NCBI GenBank assembly: GCA_963978895.1
Contig: OZ022247.1
Span: forward strand, 8,988,947 to 9,052,946
DNA length: 64,000 bases
Source: Erpobdella octoculata
Lineage: Eukaryota > Annelida > Clitellata > Hirudinida > Erpobdellidae
Reading direction: 5' to 3'
The position numbers were made by a program, and so were the translations under genes. Under the pieces are notes generated by a model that worked only from the letters and a program-made list of their open reading frames with translations, was not told where the DNA came from and made no database searches. This document shows, piece after piece, positions 1 to 11,530 of this stretch (its first letter is position 1; every line of letters begins with the position of its first letter).

Positions 1-773
<773 letters not shown>

Positions 774-1487
774 ATTTCAAATAAGGTTATCACAAATTAG
801 AATTATTGTTTTATAATATAACAAGTAAATTAAAAACGAATTTTTAAAACCCAATGCTTTTATATATAATTAAAACACAAATTTTGCAATCAGTTTTTTC
901 TTATATTACTCTTTTATTTTATATTAAAGTCGAAATATCTTAATTATATCGAAATATCGAAATTAATTAAAATTAACTAAATTAATTGACTTATTGTAAA
1001 ACTAATAATTGAATATTGCATTGTCTTCTATTTTGAGCATGTATGCAAAATTTGAAAAAATCTATCATCAGGAAGTGATTAAAAAACTGATTGCAAGATT
1101 TGAAACAGACAGAGAAACAAACAGACAGACAGAGAAACAGAGACGACGAGTTAATAAAAGCATTGGTAAAAAACTAGTTCGATGAATAATATAATCTTAT
1201 TGATATTTAACATTTGTTTTCAAGCTCTGGATTTGTGATATTCAACAAAATTGAAGAAAAACGCCGTAAAAAGGGGGCAAGATGTTTTTTCTTTAACAAT
1301 TAATGATTTAGAATTTATAAAGACTTAATTAAGTTTTTAGTTTTAGTTTTTAAACCCTTATTTTAACTCATTTTTTTATATAACCATCTTAAAAAATGTA
1401 GCGTGTAATTATACATTAATATAATAATTAAACTTGAACAATAAATTGATTTTCTTTTTGAAAATAAAAACTGCTAATTCATTTCAG
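774..1487. other. AT-rich intergenic or intronic DNA
   Basis: No gene recognised. It contains a short ACAG/GACA-rich stretch near 1102-1143 and ends in a pyrimidine-rich splice-acceptor-like sequence at 1478-1487. Confidence 0.4.
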
Positions 1488-1553
1488 ATTCGCAAAAGAA
1501 AATATGCAAGGAGAAACGAAGATTCCGATGAATTGGAAGACCTCCTCGAATAA
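1488..1553 (+). CDS. Candidate terminal exon, basic then acidic tail
   Basis: An acceptor-like TTCATTTCAG ends at 1487. In phase 0 the following frame reads IRKRKYARRNEDSDELEDLL plus E, then TAA at 1551-1553. A basic cluster followed by an acidic end looks like a juxtamembrane or cytoplasmic tail. A second frame (phase 2) is also open to a TAA just downstream, so the phase is not settled. No upstream exon of the same gene could be identified, because the only transmembrane exon seen lies downstream at 4081. Seen: acceptor and open frames. Inferred: that it is an exon. Confidence 0.3.
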   Translation: MRKRKYARRNEDSDELEDLLE

Positions 1554-1763
1554 CTTCTAAAACTTTTAATTTCAACAAATTTTAACTATTTTCAATTTGA
1601 CCAATGTTCTTATATTAATCTAACAGTCGAATGTTTATTAGAAAAAATTAATATTTATTACATGCAAACATTTATTTAAAATCAGAAAACCCTTTGTTGC
1701 AAAATTAAATTTTTTAAATTTAACTTTGACCAAGACTCTTGTCTTAATAAAGCGTGTTGCTAA

Positions 1764-1910
1764 ATGGTAGTTGTAATGTAGTAAATGGTAGTTGTAATGT
1801 AGTAAATGGTTGTTGTAATGTAGGAAATGGTAGTTGTAATGTATTAAATGGTAGTTGTAATGTAGTAAATGGTAGTTGTAATGTAGTAATTGGTAGTTGC
1901 AATGTAGTAT
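1764..1910. repeat. 21-bp minisatellite
   Basis: Seven or so tandem copies of a 21-bp unit containing AAATGGTAGTTGTAATGTAG. Because 21 is a multiple of three, it produces a repetitive minus-strand open frame that I do not regard as a gene. Confidence 0.95.
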
Positions 1911-2280
1911 GAGCAAAAGATGAGATTTAAATCAGAACAGTAAACAATTAGCAATAGGTATCTGTTATGTGATATTTTATTCAGTTTTAAACATAATATG
2001 TTTTTACATCAAAAAATAGCAGAACCAAAAAACAGGTTTCTTGCAAATCTCTTATATTTTAGATTAGTTTCTTAGAACATAAATGAAAAAAGTAAATAAA
2101 AAAATAAAAGTAAATTTTTGAAAGAAATTATTCAAATTGTTATGAAAAGCAAGTTTATATTCCAGTTTTCAGTTTGATAGTAAGTTTGTTAATTTTTACT
2201 TCTAAGTCTACACAAAAGCTATTAAGCCTATACGCATGCTAGCAAAACCGGCAGTGAAGTTAATATAAGAGACTTATATA

Positions 2281-2400
2281 AATGATAAATATTTAACAAA
2301 ATAAAATTATTTATTTTATATAATAAAAACAATTTTAAATAAATGATAAATATTTGGCAAAATAAAATTATTTATTTTATATAATAAAAATGATTTTTTA
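2281..2400. repeat. 60-bp direct tandem duplication
   Basis: Positions 2281-2340 and 2341-2400 are near-identical 60-bp blocks, both carrying AAATAAAATTATTTATTTTA, differing at a few bases. This looks like a single local duplication. Confidence 0.85.
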
Positions 2401-3714
2401 AAACCATTATTTATATCAAATTAAACTGGAAACCATGCACACAATCTGTTACGTTTTAGACTGTTTTTTGTTTACTTAGCAATTATATTTTCTCAAATTT
2501 TATATTGAAAGCAAGTTGAAGTTTGTATCGTATCACATCAATTAAAAATTGATTTATTATAACAAAGATGACAGTTTAAATAGAAATATTCATTAGTGAT
2601 CATTTCATTTACTTGGTTATAGAATGCTTCACGTTCAATTCAAGAATTTGAAGATAGATATTATGAAACAAAAATTTTAATATCTAAATTATATTTTTAA
2701 TATAATTTGTAATTTAATTCTGATTATCAAAAAATGCAGAAACACTTATATAAGCAATTTAAAAATTATAATTATTTTAGTGATTTTTTTAAAATAAAAG
2801 ACTACATTAAATGGCACTTAATGCAAGCACTGATTATTAAAACAAGCTGCAATTTTAAAAATCAGAAAAAATAGTTGAAGCATATGTGTAATCAATTATT
2901 AAAGTTTATTAATAATATTGCCATTATAAACGGCAAAATACATTATTTTGTAAAAAAAAATTGTTGGTTCACTGTCTGATTAAACAAAAATAAGTTTTTA
3001 AACTACTTGAAATAAGTCAAGTTTCGTTTATATTTTTTAAAATGTAAAGTTGGGACAATTTCGGTACAAAAATTAATCTGACAAAATTCTCTATAGTTTT
3101 GGCGCATTGTCTCTTGGGTAATCTTAATGATAACTAACCCTGCAACAATCATAGTCCTTGTCATCTGACAATTCATCCTTGCGTCAACTGGCCTTAGATT
3201 CAGATAGCTTACCTCATTCTCATTTTACTTCCTAAATTGACTTTTAGCTAAATAGCTAAGAAAAAAATAACTTCTAAATTTTGTTTTGTTAGTTTTTGTG
3301 CCCGAAAATAAAAATATACTGAATTTTATTACTCCAGCATGTGAAAAAGCTAAAAATTAAAATATAATTAAAAATTCAACTATTTTTTTGAATTTATAAA
3401 TCTTAGATGTTCTGAAACTAAAACTTTATCAAATTTAATTTAGTTTGTTGCTGCATGTTTGCCTCAATTTAATTTTTGTGACATTAAACAAATAACAAAA
3501 CACCATATTTAAACAAAACCTGTTTTAGATAGGATCATATGTACTACTAAAAACACACCAATCAACTTTTTTTCTGAATTATATTAGTTTATGGAATTTA
3601 TATCAAAACAACATAATTAGCATCTTTATGTATACTTTAGCTATGAGTAAAAAATAATAATTAACAAATAAGTTTTTGTTTGATCAAACCGTATTATATG
3701 TAACACAAATGGTC

Positions 3715-3835
3715 GCAAAGCTAACTGTCTATAGGCCTAACCGTGGCTGAGGCCAATAGTCGTAAGAGCCAACTGTCGTAATGCCGATTGTCGCATCATG
3801 CAAATGGATGCATAAGTGTCAACGACTATTAAGCC
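3715..3835. repeat. Degenerate short repeat (GCC..ACTGTCGTAA-like)
   Basis: Irregular repetition of a motif resembling GCCAACTGTCGTAA, with variants at about 3720, 3757, 3766 and 3783. It is locally richer in GC than its flanks. Its origin is not recognised. Confidence 0.45.
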
Positions 3836-4080
3836 TGAAATAAAATTCCATCTTTCTTACGCTCAATTTTTATAGTACAAACAAAATTAATTTTATATAA
3901 ATTATTCTATCAATCAATTTGACAATTGTTGAATAGTTTGGTGAAATTTCAGTTTTTGCTCTATTTTTTATTTCAGATTTAACCGATTCTGCATCGCTTT
4001 TCGGAAAAAGTATTTTTAGATAAACCTTACAATTTGTTCATCAGTTAATTGTAAATTTTATAAATTATGTTAATTTGTAG

Positions 4081-4156
4081 TAAAAGCATTAGGACTTGGA
4101 GATAAGAAAACTTTGATAATTATTGCAGTGTCTTGTGGCGGTACATTTCTCATTGT
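4081..4156 (+). CDS. Candidate transmembrane exon of a single-pass protein
   Basis: An acceptor TTAATTTGTAG ends at 4080 and a donor GTAAGC starts at 4157. Read with one base from a previous exon (phase 1, the phase used by the EGF exons at 34-37 kb), the exon gives KALGLGDKKTLIIIAVSCGG then TFLIV. This is a short polar lead followed by an uncharged stretch of the right length for a membrane span. It ends in phase 2. The fit of both splice sites and the hydrophobic pattern suggest the penultimate exon of a type I membrane protein. No EGF or other extracellular exon was found directly upstream, so the parent gene is unknown. Confidence 0.4.
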
Positions 4157-5618
4157 GTAAGCTAACTCGTATTTTATTACCAATATTCAAGTTTAATTTT
4201 ATTGAATTAACAAGTAAACAGTAAACAGTAAACAATTTCAATTTTATTTGATCAATTTTGTTATATCAATTGGATCAATTTTTTTATATTTTTTTATTTG
4301 ACAGTGTTTAATTTTTTGCCAATCATTTTTGATGACGATAAGTCTATAAAATTGAAAACTTTGATCACAATTTATGTTTGTTTAATAATAATTGGAAAAA
4401 AATACTTTTTAAATTTCAAAATTTTTTAAAATTTTATTAAATTCTTAAATTTTTTATTTCTTCAAATTTTTAAATTTTAAGTAAATTGTCATTGCATTAA
4501 TGTATAAGTTAAACTTTTTTAACTATAAATGTTAATAATTTAAGTTCAATATTTTTTAATAGACTAATAAGTGTGTTTATTATCAGAATACTACAACTAT
4601 TAATACGAGGCTATTATCAAAAAAAGCGTCTTTGTTATTTTGCTTGAGTCATTAACAATTTTTCGGTAAAACTTAAAAAAATGAAGAGGTCAAAACTTAA
4701 CGCAATAAAAAAGAACTAAGTTTTTGGAGAACATATTTATAACAGGAGGGGGAAACGATAATGATTGAAATTAATAGAAACTGAAATAGCATCTGGTTTC
4801 TTTCAAAAGTCGAACCGATTTGTAGATCGCGGAGAGGCGGAGATAATGGAAAACTTTATGGCTGATGCTACCTTTGATTAAATAATAATTAAACCACATT
4901 AGTCATTCTTCAGTTTTAAGGTCCAATGTATGAAGAAAATAAGGTTGACGATGACGATTGTGTTAGAGAGGAAAATCTAAAAATCACTTTGTACTAAAAT
5001 GAATATAAATGAAATTAAAGGTTTCATTTATAATTAAAAATAACTGCGTGGGCCGCACCCCCTTTAGTAATTAGTTCATAGTGGTAGAAGTTTTAATTAG
5101 GAATGCACCGGATTTGGGTTTTTCAAATCGGTTTTTCAAATCCGGCCGGGGCCTGTGTTGGCCGGATTTAAAATTCAAAACAATTTCAGCCGGGGCTGGA
5201 ATTTAGTTACTATTTTACATACACTAAAAAACTTTTACTTTTACGGTTCAACCGCATGTTGAGCATCACAAAATAACAACAAGCAAATAGTTCAATAATT
5301 CAAATATACAAAATTTTTAAATATAATTTTTTTGCAAAATTTACTAAAAAATAAGCTGTGTGGTATGCTATATACGTTCTAATTACAATTATATATAAGC
5401 CCACATCATCCCGTGTATTTAACGCCAAATTCGTGTGCATAGCCTATAAATAAAAACATCATAACATCATTAAGATATGCTCAGAGCTAATAAACATGAA
5501 ATTCACTCGTGTATTCTCTGTGCACGCACGCTGCTTGACCATGCGAAAGTACCCAGTCAATAATTTATCTATAATACTTGTTAAGGCATAAAGAAAGGCG
5601 CATAACAATGAAAGGGAA
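4157..5618. other. AT-rich DNA with weak tail-exon candidates
   Basis: Mostly featureless. Two mutually exclusive possible tail exons for the membrane exon at 4081 lie at 4778-4881 and 4914-4980; neither is decisive. A hAT-like terminus lies near 5098. Confidence 0.35.
5098..5215. mobile_element. Possible end of a hAT-type element
   Basis: The sequence TAGGAATGCACCGGATTTGG resembles the TAGGGATGCACCG terminus seen on many animal hAT elements. It is followed by GGCCGG-rich sequence quite unlike the AT-rich flanks. I could not find the partner end or a target duplication, so only one terminus is claimed. Confidence 0.25.
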
Positions 5619-5622
5619 TGAA

Positions 5623-5658
5623 ACGCCGGGAATTGTAATGTCGCTCACTAGAACGAGT
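5623..5658 (-). pseudogene. 36-bp coding fragment at array edge
   Basis: This block matches an internal part of the DWNN gene (compare 5905-5940) but is joined directly to the unit's AATAAA-bearing 3' end. It marks a rearranged boundary of the array. It cannot encode anything by itself. Confidence 0.8.
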
Positions 5659-5690
5659 TTATTGTTCTATTGTATTATAATGTTGACAAG

Positions 5691-6488
5691 TTAAACGCTT
5701 GATTGTCCTATTATTGCATTTAGGCTTTTGAGTTTTCTTCTTTTTATCTCGCTTACATGTGGTTCGAAAGTCGACGTCCGCTTTCTTTTTAACTGACCCG
5801 TGCACGGAACTAAGGGAACGTTGACAGGTTTGTTTTTTGTCCTGTTTTCGTGAGCGGCGTAGGCAGCTTTGGTTATTACTAGTCTTCCATCGTTGTCCTG
5901 CATTACGCCGGGAATTGTAATGTCGCTCACTAGAACGAGTTCGGTCGCGGGAATGCCAATGCATTTCTTGATCATGGGTTGACCTGGCGACTTCTGAGGC
6001 TTAACTGACCTAGGACAGTTTTGAACGTGATGACCAGGGAGTTGACAAATGTTGCAGACGTATTCTTTGCGTAAAATCTTTTTTTGGATTTTGACGAGTC
6101 TTTTGTAGTCGACTGGAGAAAAGTACTCGTCTAAGTCGTCCATCAATGTCTGTACCCTGGCCTCGTCGCTAAGACATACTGCTGCGGCTGACTTTTTAGC
6201 GACATTACTGCTAGTATTCGTGGAAACGGAGTTACATTTGTTATTTCGCTTGAGCTGATCTACCATTTTTCTGAACACGACGACGGTAGCACCGGCCAAC
6301 AGTATGTCCCCGTCGCAATATTCCGCTTTACTGTGTGGATCGCGCACGCCTATTTCGAGGTGAGACTCGAAGCCTTTCATAGTGGCATATTTCTTTTTCA
6401 GATCAATAACAAATATGTAAGATTCTCTGAAACTAATATCAACAGTTTCGTGCGAAATATCTCGCTTGCATATGACGATGGAAGGCAT
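5691..6488 (-). CDS. DWNN + CCHC zinc-knuckle protein, copy 1 (265 aa)
   Basis: Full-length copy with the usual TATA at 6572-6580. The normal stop (TAA after KRRKL) has become AAA, so the protein runs on by 12 residues to end in IIGQSSV. It carries Lys in place of Glu in the helix before the zinc knuckle (QKKILRKE). Its 3' end is joined to the rearranged array edge but keeps a TTTATT (AATAAA on the gene strand) at about 5658-5663. Domains are as described for copy 8. Confidence 0.8.
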   Translation of the reverse strand: MPSIVICKRDISHETVDISFRESYIFVIDLKKKYATMKGFESHLEIGVRDPHSKAEYCDGDILLAGATVVVFRKMVDQLKRNNKCNSVSTNTSSNVAKKSAAAVCLSDEARVQTLMDDLDEYFSPVDYKRLVKIQKKILRKEYVCNICQLPGHHVQNCPRSVKPQKSPGQPMIKKCIGIPATELVLVSDITIPGVMQDNDGRLVITKAAYAAHENRTKNKPVNVPLVPCTGQLKRKRTSTFEPHVSEIKRRKLKSLNAIIGQSSV

Positions 6489-6973
6489 ATTTCGCTAGTT
6501 GATTTAATTGAAGAGTAAGACCTTTCTGGACGAGAGCTCGAAGGATATGAACTGAAAATGTCGACATTCGGCTTTTTATAGGCTTCGCCGGTCTTGTGAC
6601 ATTGCTATTGGTTCTGGACTGTCCAATCAGCATTCGTCATGCGGCCAATGAGTCGTTTCAAACGATATTGCGCTTTATTGTTCTATCTATATATATAAAA
6701 ATGAATGTTTGTATATATGTATATATGTACATATGTTAATGGCGTTTATGCATTGCTACACCATTCATCCGATCGTAATGAAATTTTCACACAATCTTGA
6801 GAGTCAAGGGGAATCAAATATAGAGAAAATTTTTTTGAAATCCGTCACAAAATGAGCGGAGCGGAGTGGGTGAGCGAGCGGGAACTATATATATATGTAT
6901 GTGCGTATGTATGTGTGTATGTATGTATGTGTATGTGCATGTATGTGTGTCTGTGTCTGTGTTTATGTATGTA

Positions 6974-7238
6974 CTAGCGGAGAATCCCGGCGTTGCCCGG
7001 GTTTTTTAGAGGTTTTTCTAATGTTTGTCTCTTTCTCTCCCGTTTCCTTTCCCACCTGCTTTCCCACTCCTGTTCGCTTTCCCGTTTTCGGTCGTTTTCC
7101 CGCTGCCGGTCGCATTCCCGCTCCCGCTCGCTGTCCGTTCCGTGTCGCATTCCCGCTCCCACTCGCTGTCCGTTCCGGGTCGCTTTCCCGTTTCTATAAT
7201 AGACAAACTAACCCACAAACATTCATATATATATATAG
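6974..7238 (-). mobile_element. Nested reversed Helitron in A
   Basis: Read on the minus strand it ends CCCGGGCAACGCCGGG then CTAG, and begins at a TATATATA tract followed by GAATGTTTGT. It lies between A and T of the host Helitron (GTA^TCTTAGC). The first T of the expected 5' TC is missing or shifted. The same nesting is found in Helitron B, so it predates the duplication of that unit. Confidence 0.7.
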
Positions 7239-7289
7239 TCTTAGCAAATCTATTTTACGTTTTATAGGCTAACAGAAGTTATGAAAGAA

Positions 7290-7620
7290 TGGAAAAGAGA
7301 AAATGAGCGTGAACGGGGCCGGGAACGGGAGAGCAAACGTGACCGGGAATGGGAGAGCAAGCATGACCGGGAACGGGAGAGCAAGCGTGAGCGGGAACGG
7401 GAAAGCGACCGGGAACGGGAAAGCGACCGGGAACGCGGAAAGCGACCGGGAACACGGAAAGCGACTGGAATCGGGAGAGCAAGTTTGGAAGGAAACGCGA
7501 GCAAGAGAGAAAATCGATAACAAAACTTCTGAGCGGGAAAGCGACAGGGAGCTGGAAAACGACCGAGAGCGGAAAAGCGACCGGGAACGCGACAAAAACG
7601 GGAAATGGAGAAGGAAACGG
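7290..7620. repeat. GACCGGGAACGGGAAAGC-type repeat in Helitron A
   Basis: Purine-rich tandem repeat with a core unit near 18 bp. It is open in several frames on both strands (Arg-Glu, Ser-Arg, Phe-Pro patterns), which explains several long but meaningless reading frames here. Confidence 0.85.
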
Positions 7621-7709
7621 AAGCGAGAGGGACAAACATTAGAAAAACCTCTAAAAAAACCCCGGGCAACGCCGGGTAACCCCGCTAGTTGTATTATAAT
7701 GTTGACAAG

Positions 7710-8504
7710 TTAAACGCTTGATTGTCCTATTGCATTTAGGGTTTTGAGTTTTCTTCTTTTTATCTCGCTTACATGTGGTTCGAAAGTCGACGTCCGTTTT
7801 CTTTTTAACTGACCCGTGCACGGAACTAAGGGAACGTTGACAGGCTTGTTTTTTGTCCTGTTTTCGTGAGCGGCGTAGGCAGCTTTGGTTATTACTAGTC
7901 TTCCATCGTTGTCCTGCATTACGCCGGGAATTGTAATGTCGCTCACTAGAACGAGTTCGGTCGCGGGAATGCCAATGCATTTCTTGATCATGGGTTGACC
8001 TGGCGACTTCTGAGGCTTAACTGACCTAGGACAGTTTTGAACGTGATGACCAGGGAGTTGACAAATGTTGCAGACGTATTCTTTGCGTAAAATCTCTTTT
8101 TGGATTTTGACGAGTCTTTTGTAGTCGACTGGAGAAAAGTACTCGTCTAAGTCGTCCATCAATGTCTGTAGCCTGGCCTCGTCGCTAAGACATACTGCTG
8201 CGGCTGACTTTTTAGCGACATTACTGCTAGTATGCGTGGAAACGGAGTTACATTTGTTATTTCGCTTGAGCTGATCTACCATTTTTCTGAACACGACGAC
8301 GGTAGCACCGGCCAACAGTATGTCCCCGTCGCAATATTCCGCTTTACTGTGTGGATCGCGCACGCCTATTTCGAGGTGAGACTCGAAGCCTTTCATAGTG
8401 GCATATTTCTTTTTCAGATCAATAACAAATATGTAAGATTCTCTGAAACTAATATCAACAGTTTCGTGCGAAATATCTCGCTTGCATATGACGATGGAAG
8501 GCAT
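7710..8504 (-). CDS. DWNN + CCHC zinc-knuckle protein, copy 2 (264 aa)
   Basis: Intact frame with TATA at 8588-8596. As in copy 1 the normal stop is lost by T to A, giving an extension ending AIGQSSV. Its 3' untranslated region runs only about 20 bp before meeting the end of Helitron A at 7688, so the unit's AATAAA is displaced by about 1 kb. If transcribed, it must end inside the Helitron or read through. Confidence 0.8.
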   Translation of the reverse strand: MPSIVICKRDISHETVDISFRESYIFVIDLKKKYATMKGFESHLEIGVRDPHSKAEYCDGDILLAGATVVVFRKMVDQLKRNNKCNSVSTHTSSNVAKKSAAAVCLSDEARLQTLMDDLDEYFSPVDYKRLVKIQKEILRKEYVCNICQLPGHHVQNCPRSVKPQKSPGQPMIKKCIGIPATELVLVSDITIPGVMQDNDGRLVITKAAYAAHENRTKNKPVNVPLVPCTGQLKRKRTSTFEPHVSEIKRRKLKTLNAIGQSSV

Positions 8505-8733
8505 ATTTCGCTAGTTGATTTAATTGAAGAGTAAGACCTTTCTGGACGAGAGCTCGAAGGATATGAACTGAAAATGGCGACTTTCGGCTTTTTATAGGCT
8601 TCGCCGGTTTTGTGACATTGCTATTGGTTCTGGACTGTCCAATGAGTCGTTTCAAACGATGTTGCGCTTTATTATTCTATTGTATTATAATGTTGACAAG
8701 TTAAACGCTTGATTGTCCTATTGCATTTAGGCT

Positions 8734-9493
8734 TTAGAGTTTTCTTCTTTTTATCTCGCTTACATGTGGTTCGAAAGTCGACGTCCGCTTTCTTTTTAAC
8801 TGACCCGTGCACGGAACTAAGGGAACGTTGACAGGCTTGTTTTTGTCCTGTTTTCGTGAGCGGCGTAGGCAGCTTTGGTTATTACTAGTCTTCCATCGTT
8901 GTCCTGCATTACGCCGGGAATTGTAATGTCGCTCACTAGAACGAGTTCGGTCGCGGGAATGCCAATGCATTTCTTGATCATGGGTTGACCTGGCGACTTC
9001 TGAGGCTTAACTGACCTAGGACAGTTTTGAACGTGATGACCAGGAAGTTGACAAATGTTGCAGACGTATTCTTTGCGTAAAATCTCTTTTTGGATTTTGA
9101 CGAGTCTTTTGTAGTCGACTGGAGAAAAGTACTCGTCTAAGTCGTCCATCAATGTCTGTAGCCTGGCCTCGTCGCTAAGACATACTGCTGCGGCTGACTT
9201 TTTAGCGACATTACTGCTAGTATGCGTGGAAACGGAGTTACATTTGTTATTTCGCTTGAGCTGATCTACCATTTTTCTGAACACGACGACGGTAGCACCG
9301 GCCAACAGTATGTCCCGTCGCAATATTCCGCTTTACTGTGTGGATCGCGCACGCCTATTTCGAGGTGAGACTCGAAGCCTTTCATAGTGGCATATTTCTT
9401 TTTCAGATCAATAACAAATATGTAAAATTCTCTGAAACTAATATCAACAGTTTCGTGCGAAATATCTCGCTTGCATATGACGATGGAAGGCAT
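8734..9493 (-). pseudogene. DWNN-knuckle copy 3, two frameshifts
   Basis: The unit is complete but carries two single-base deletions compared with other copies: one C lost in the CCCC run near 9313-9315 and one T lost in the run at 8840-8844. The first breaks the frame inside the DWNN domain, the second just after the post-knuckle region. Promoter and AATAAA (TTTATT near 8668) look normal. Confidence 0.9.
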
Positions 9494-9722
9494 ATTTCGC
9501 TAGTTGATTTAATTGAAGAGTAAGACCTTTCTGGACGAGAGCTCGAAGGATATGAACTGAAAATGTCGACTTTCGGCTTTTTATAGGCTTCGCCGGTTTT
9601 GTGACATTGCTATTGGTTCTGGACTGTCCAATGAGTCGTTTCAAACGATGTTGCGCTTTATTATTCTATTGTATTATAATGTTGACAAGTTAAACGCTTG
9701 ATTGTCCCATTGCATTTAGGCT

Positions 9723-10484
9723 TTAGAGTTTTCTTCTTTTTATCTCGCTTACATGTGGTTCGAAAGTCGACGTCCGCTTTCTTTTTTACTGACCCGTGCA
9801 CGGAACTAAGGGAACGTTGACAGGCTTGTTTTTTGTCCTGTTTTCGTGAGCGGCGTAGGCAGCTTTGGTTATTACTAGTCTTCCATCGTTGTCCTGCATT
9901 ACGCCGGGAATTGTAATGTCGCTCACTAGAACGAGTTCGGTCGCGGGAATGCCAATGCATTTCTTGATCATGGGTTGACCTGGCGACTTCTGAGGCTTAA
10001 CTGACCTAGGACAGTTTTGAACGTGATGACCAGGGAGTTGACAAATGTTGCAGACGTATTCTTTGCGTAAAATCTCTTTTTGGATTTTGACGAGTCTTTT
10101 GTAGTCGACTGGAGAAAAGTACTCGTCTAAGTCGTCCATCAATGTCTGTAGCCTGGCCTCGTCGCTAAGACATACTGCTGCGGCTGACTTTTTAGCGACA
10201 TTACTGCTAGTATGCGTGGAAACGGAGTTACATTTGTTATTTCGCTTGAGCTGATCTACCATTTTTCTGAACACGACGACGGTAGCACCGGCCAAACGTA
10301 TGTCCCCGTCGCAATATTCCGCTTCACTGTGTGGATCGCGCACGCCTATTTCGAGGTGAGACTCGAAGCTTTTCATAGTGGCATATTTCTTTTTCAGATC
10401 AATAACAAATATGTAAGATTCTCTGAAACTAATATCAACAGTTTCGTGCGAAATATCTCGCTTGCATATGACGATGGAAGGCAT
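9723..10484 (-). pseudogene. DWNN-knuckle copy 4, nonsense near C-terminus
   Basis: The frame runs 232 codons and then meets TAA at 9786-9788, where other copies have a Leu codon in the basic tail (GQLKRKR). The DWNN domain and zinc knuckle are intact, and only the basic, NLS-like tail is lost, so a protein lacking the tail is possible. I call it a likely pseudogene with that reservation. Confidence 0.7.
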
Positions 10485-10969
10485 ATTTCGCTAGTTGATT
10501 TAATTGAAGAGTAAGACCTTTCTGGACGAGAGCTCGAAGGATATGAACTGAAAATGTCGACTTTCGGCTTTTTATAGGCTTCGCCGGTCTTGTGACATTG
10601 CTATTGGTTCTGGACTGTCCAATCAGCATTCGTCATGCGGTCAATGAGTCGTTTCAAAGGATGTTGCGCTTTATTGTTCTATCTATATATATAAAAATGA
10701 ATGTTTGTATGTATGTATATATGTATATATGTTAATGGCGTTTATGCATTGCTACACCATTCATCCGATCGTAATGAAATTTTCACACAATCTTGAGAGT
10801 CAAGGGGAATCAAATATAGAGAAAAATTTTTTGAAATCCGTCACAAAATGAGCGGAGCGGAGTTGGTGAGCGAGCGGGAACTATATATAAATGTATGTGC
10901 GTATGTATGTGTGTATGTATGTATGTGTATGTGTATGTATGTGTGTCTGTGTCTGTGTTTATGTATGTA

Positions 10970-11201
10970 CTAGCGGAGAATCCCGGCGTTGCCCGGGTTT
11001 TTTAGAGGTTTTTCTAATGTTTGTCTCTTTCTCTCCCGTTTCCTTTCCCACCTGCTTTCCCACTCCTGTTCGCTTTCCCGTTTTCGGTCGTTTTCCCGCT
11101 GCCGGTCGTATTCCCGCTCCCGCTCGCTGTCCGTACCGGGTCGCTTTCCCGTTTCTATAATAGACAAACTAACCCACAAACATTCATATATATATATATA
11201 G
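10970..11201 (-). mobile_element. Nested reversed Helitron in B
   Basis: Counterpart of 6974-7238, shorter by about 30 bp in the part derived from the GCTCCCGCTCGCTGTCCG region. Ends are as in A. Confidence 0.7.
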
Positions 11202-11354
11202 TCTTAGCAAATCTATTTTACGTTTTATAGGCTAACAGAAGTTATGAAAGAATGGAAAAGAGAAAATGAGCGTGAACGGGGACGGGAACGGGAGAGCAAC
11301 CGTGACCAGGAATGGGAGAGCAAGCATGACCGGGAACGGGAGAGCAAGCGTGAG

Positions 11355-11530
11355 CGGGAACGGGAAAGCGACCGGGAACGGGAAAGAGACCGGGAACGGG
11401 AAAGCGACCGGGAACGGGAAAACGACCGGGAACGGGAAAGCGACCGGGAACGGGAAAGCGACCGGGAACGGGAAAGCGACCGGGAACGGGAAAGCGACCG
11501 GGAACGCGGAAAGCGACCGGGAACGCGGAA
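11355..11530. repeat. 18-bp tandem repeat in Helitron B
   Basis: About nine head-to-tail copies of GCGACCGGGAACGGGAAA. One strand is almost free of T. It is longer and more regular than in Helitron A, indicating repeat expansion after duplication. Confidence 0.9.

Larger units (their letters stand above)
1911..4080. other. AT-rich non-coding DNA
   Basis: No gene recognised over about 2.2 kb apart from the two local repeats listed separately. A minus-strand frame of about 55 codons near 3000-3170 has no supporting features. Confidence 0.4.
6686..7688 (+). mobile_element. Non-autonomous Helitron A
   Basis: It begins TCTATATATATAAAAATG and ends with a hairpin CCCGGGCAACGCCGGG, 8 more bases and CTAG. 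It sits exactly between A and T of the unit sequence TTCTA^TTGTA with no target duplication. These are the defining Helitron features. It contains no Rep/helicase gene. The interior has a conserved 5' block, TATG-type short repeats, a nested reversed element (6974-7238) and a GGGAACGGGAAAGC-type repeat. It separates copy 2 from the unit's AATAAA. Confidence 0.85.

Noticed and set aside
3000..3170. Minus-strand frame of about 55 codons starting MNCQMTRTMIVAG
   Set aside because: No splice sites, homology or repeat copies; length is expected by chance.
5659..5964. A roughly 100-codon minus-strand frame (MHWHSRDRTRSSERHY...) in each unit
   Set aside because: Overlaps the 3' third of the DWNN gene in another frame; Arg/Ser richness is a by-product of the codons read in the main frame.
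6439..6633. A 64-codon minus-strand frame at the 5' end of each unit (MLIGQSRTNSNV...)
   Set aside because: It begins upstream of the TATA box and initiator, so its start would not be in the predicted transcript, and it overlaps the DWNN start in another frame.
7025..7669. Ser-Arg and Phe-Pro-rich frames resembling SR proteins near the Helitrons
   Set aside because: All derive from the GGGAACGGGAAAGC-type repeat read in different frames inside non-autonomous Helitrons.
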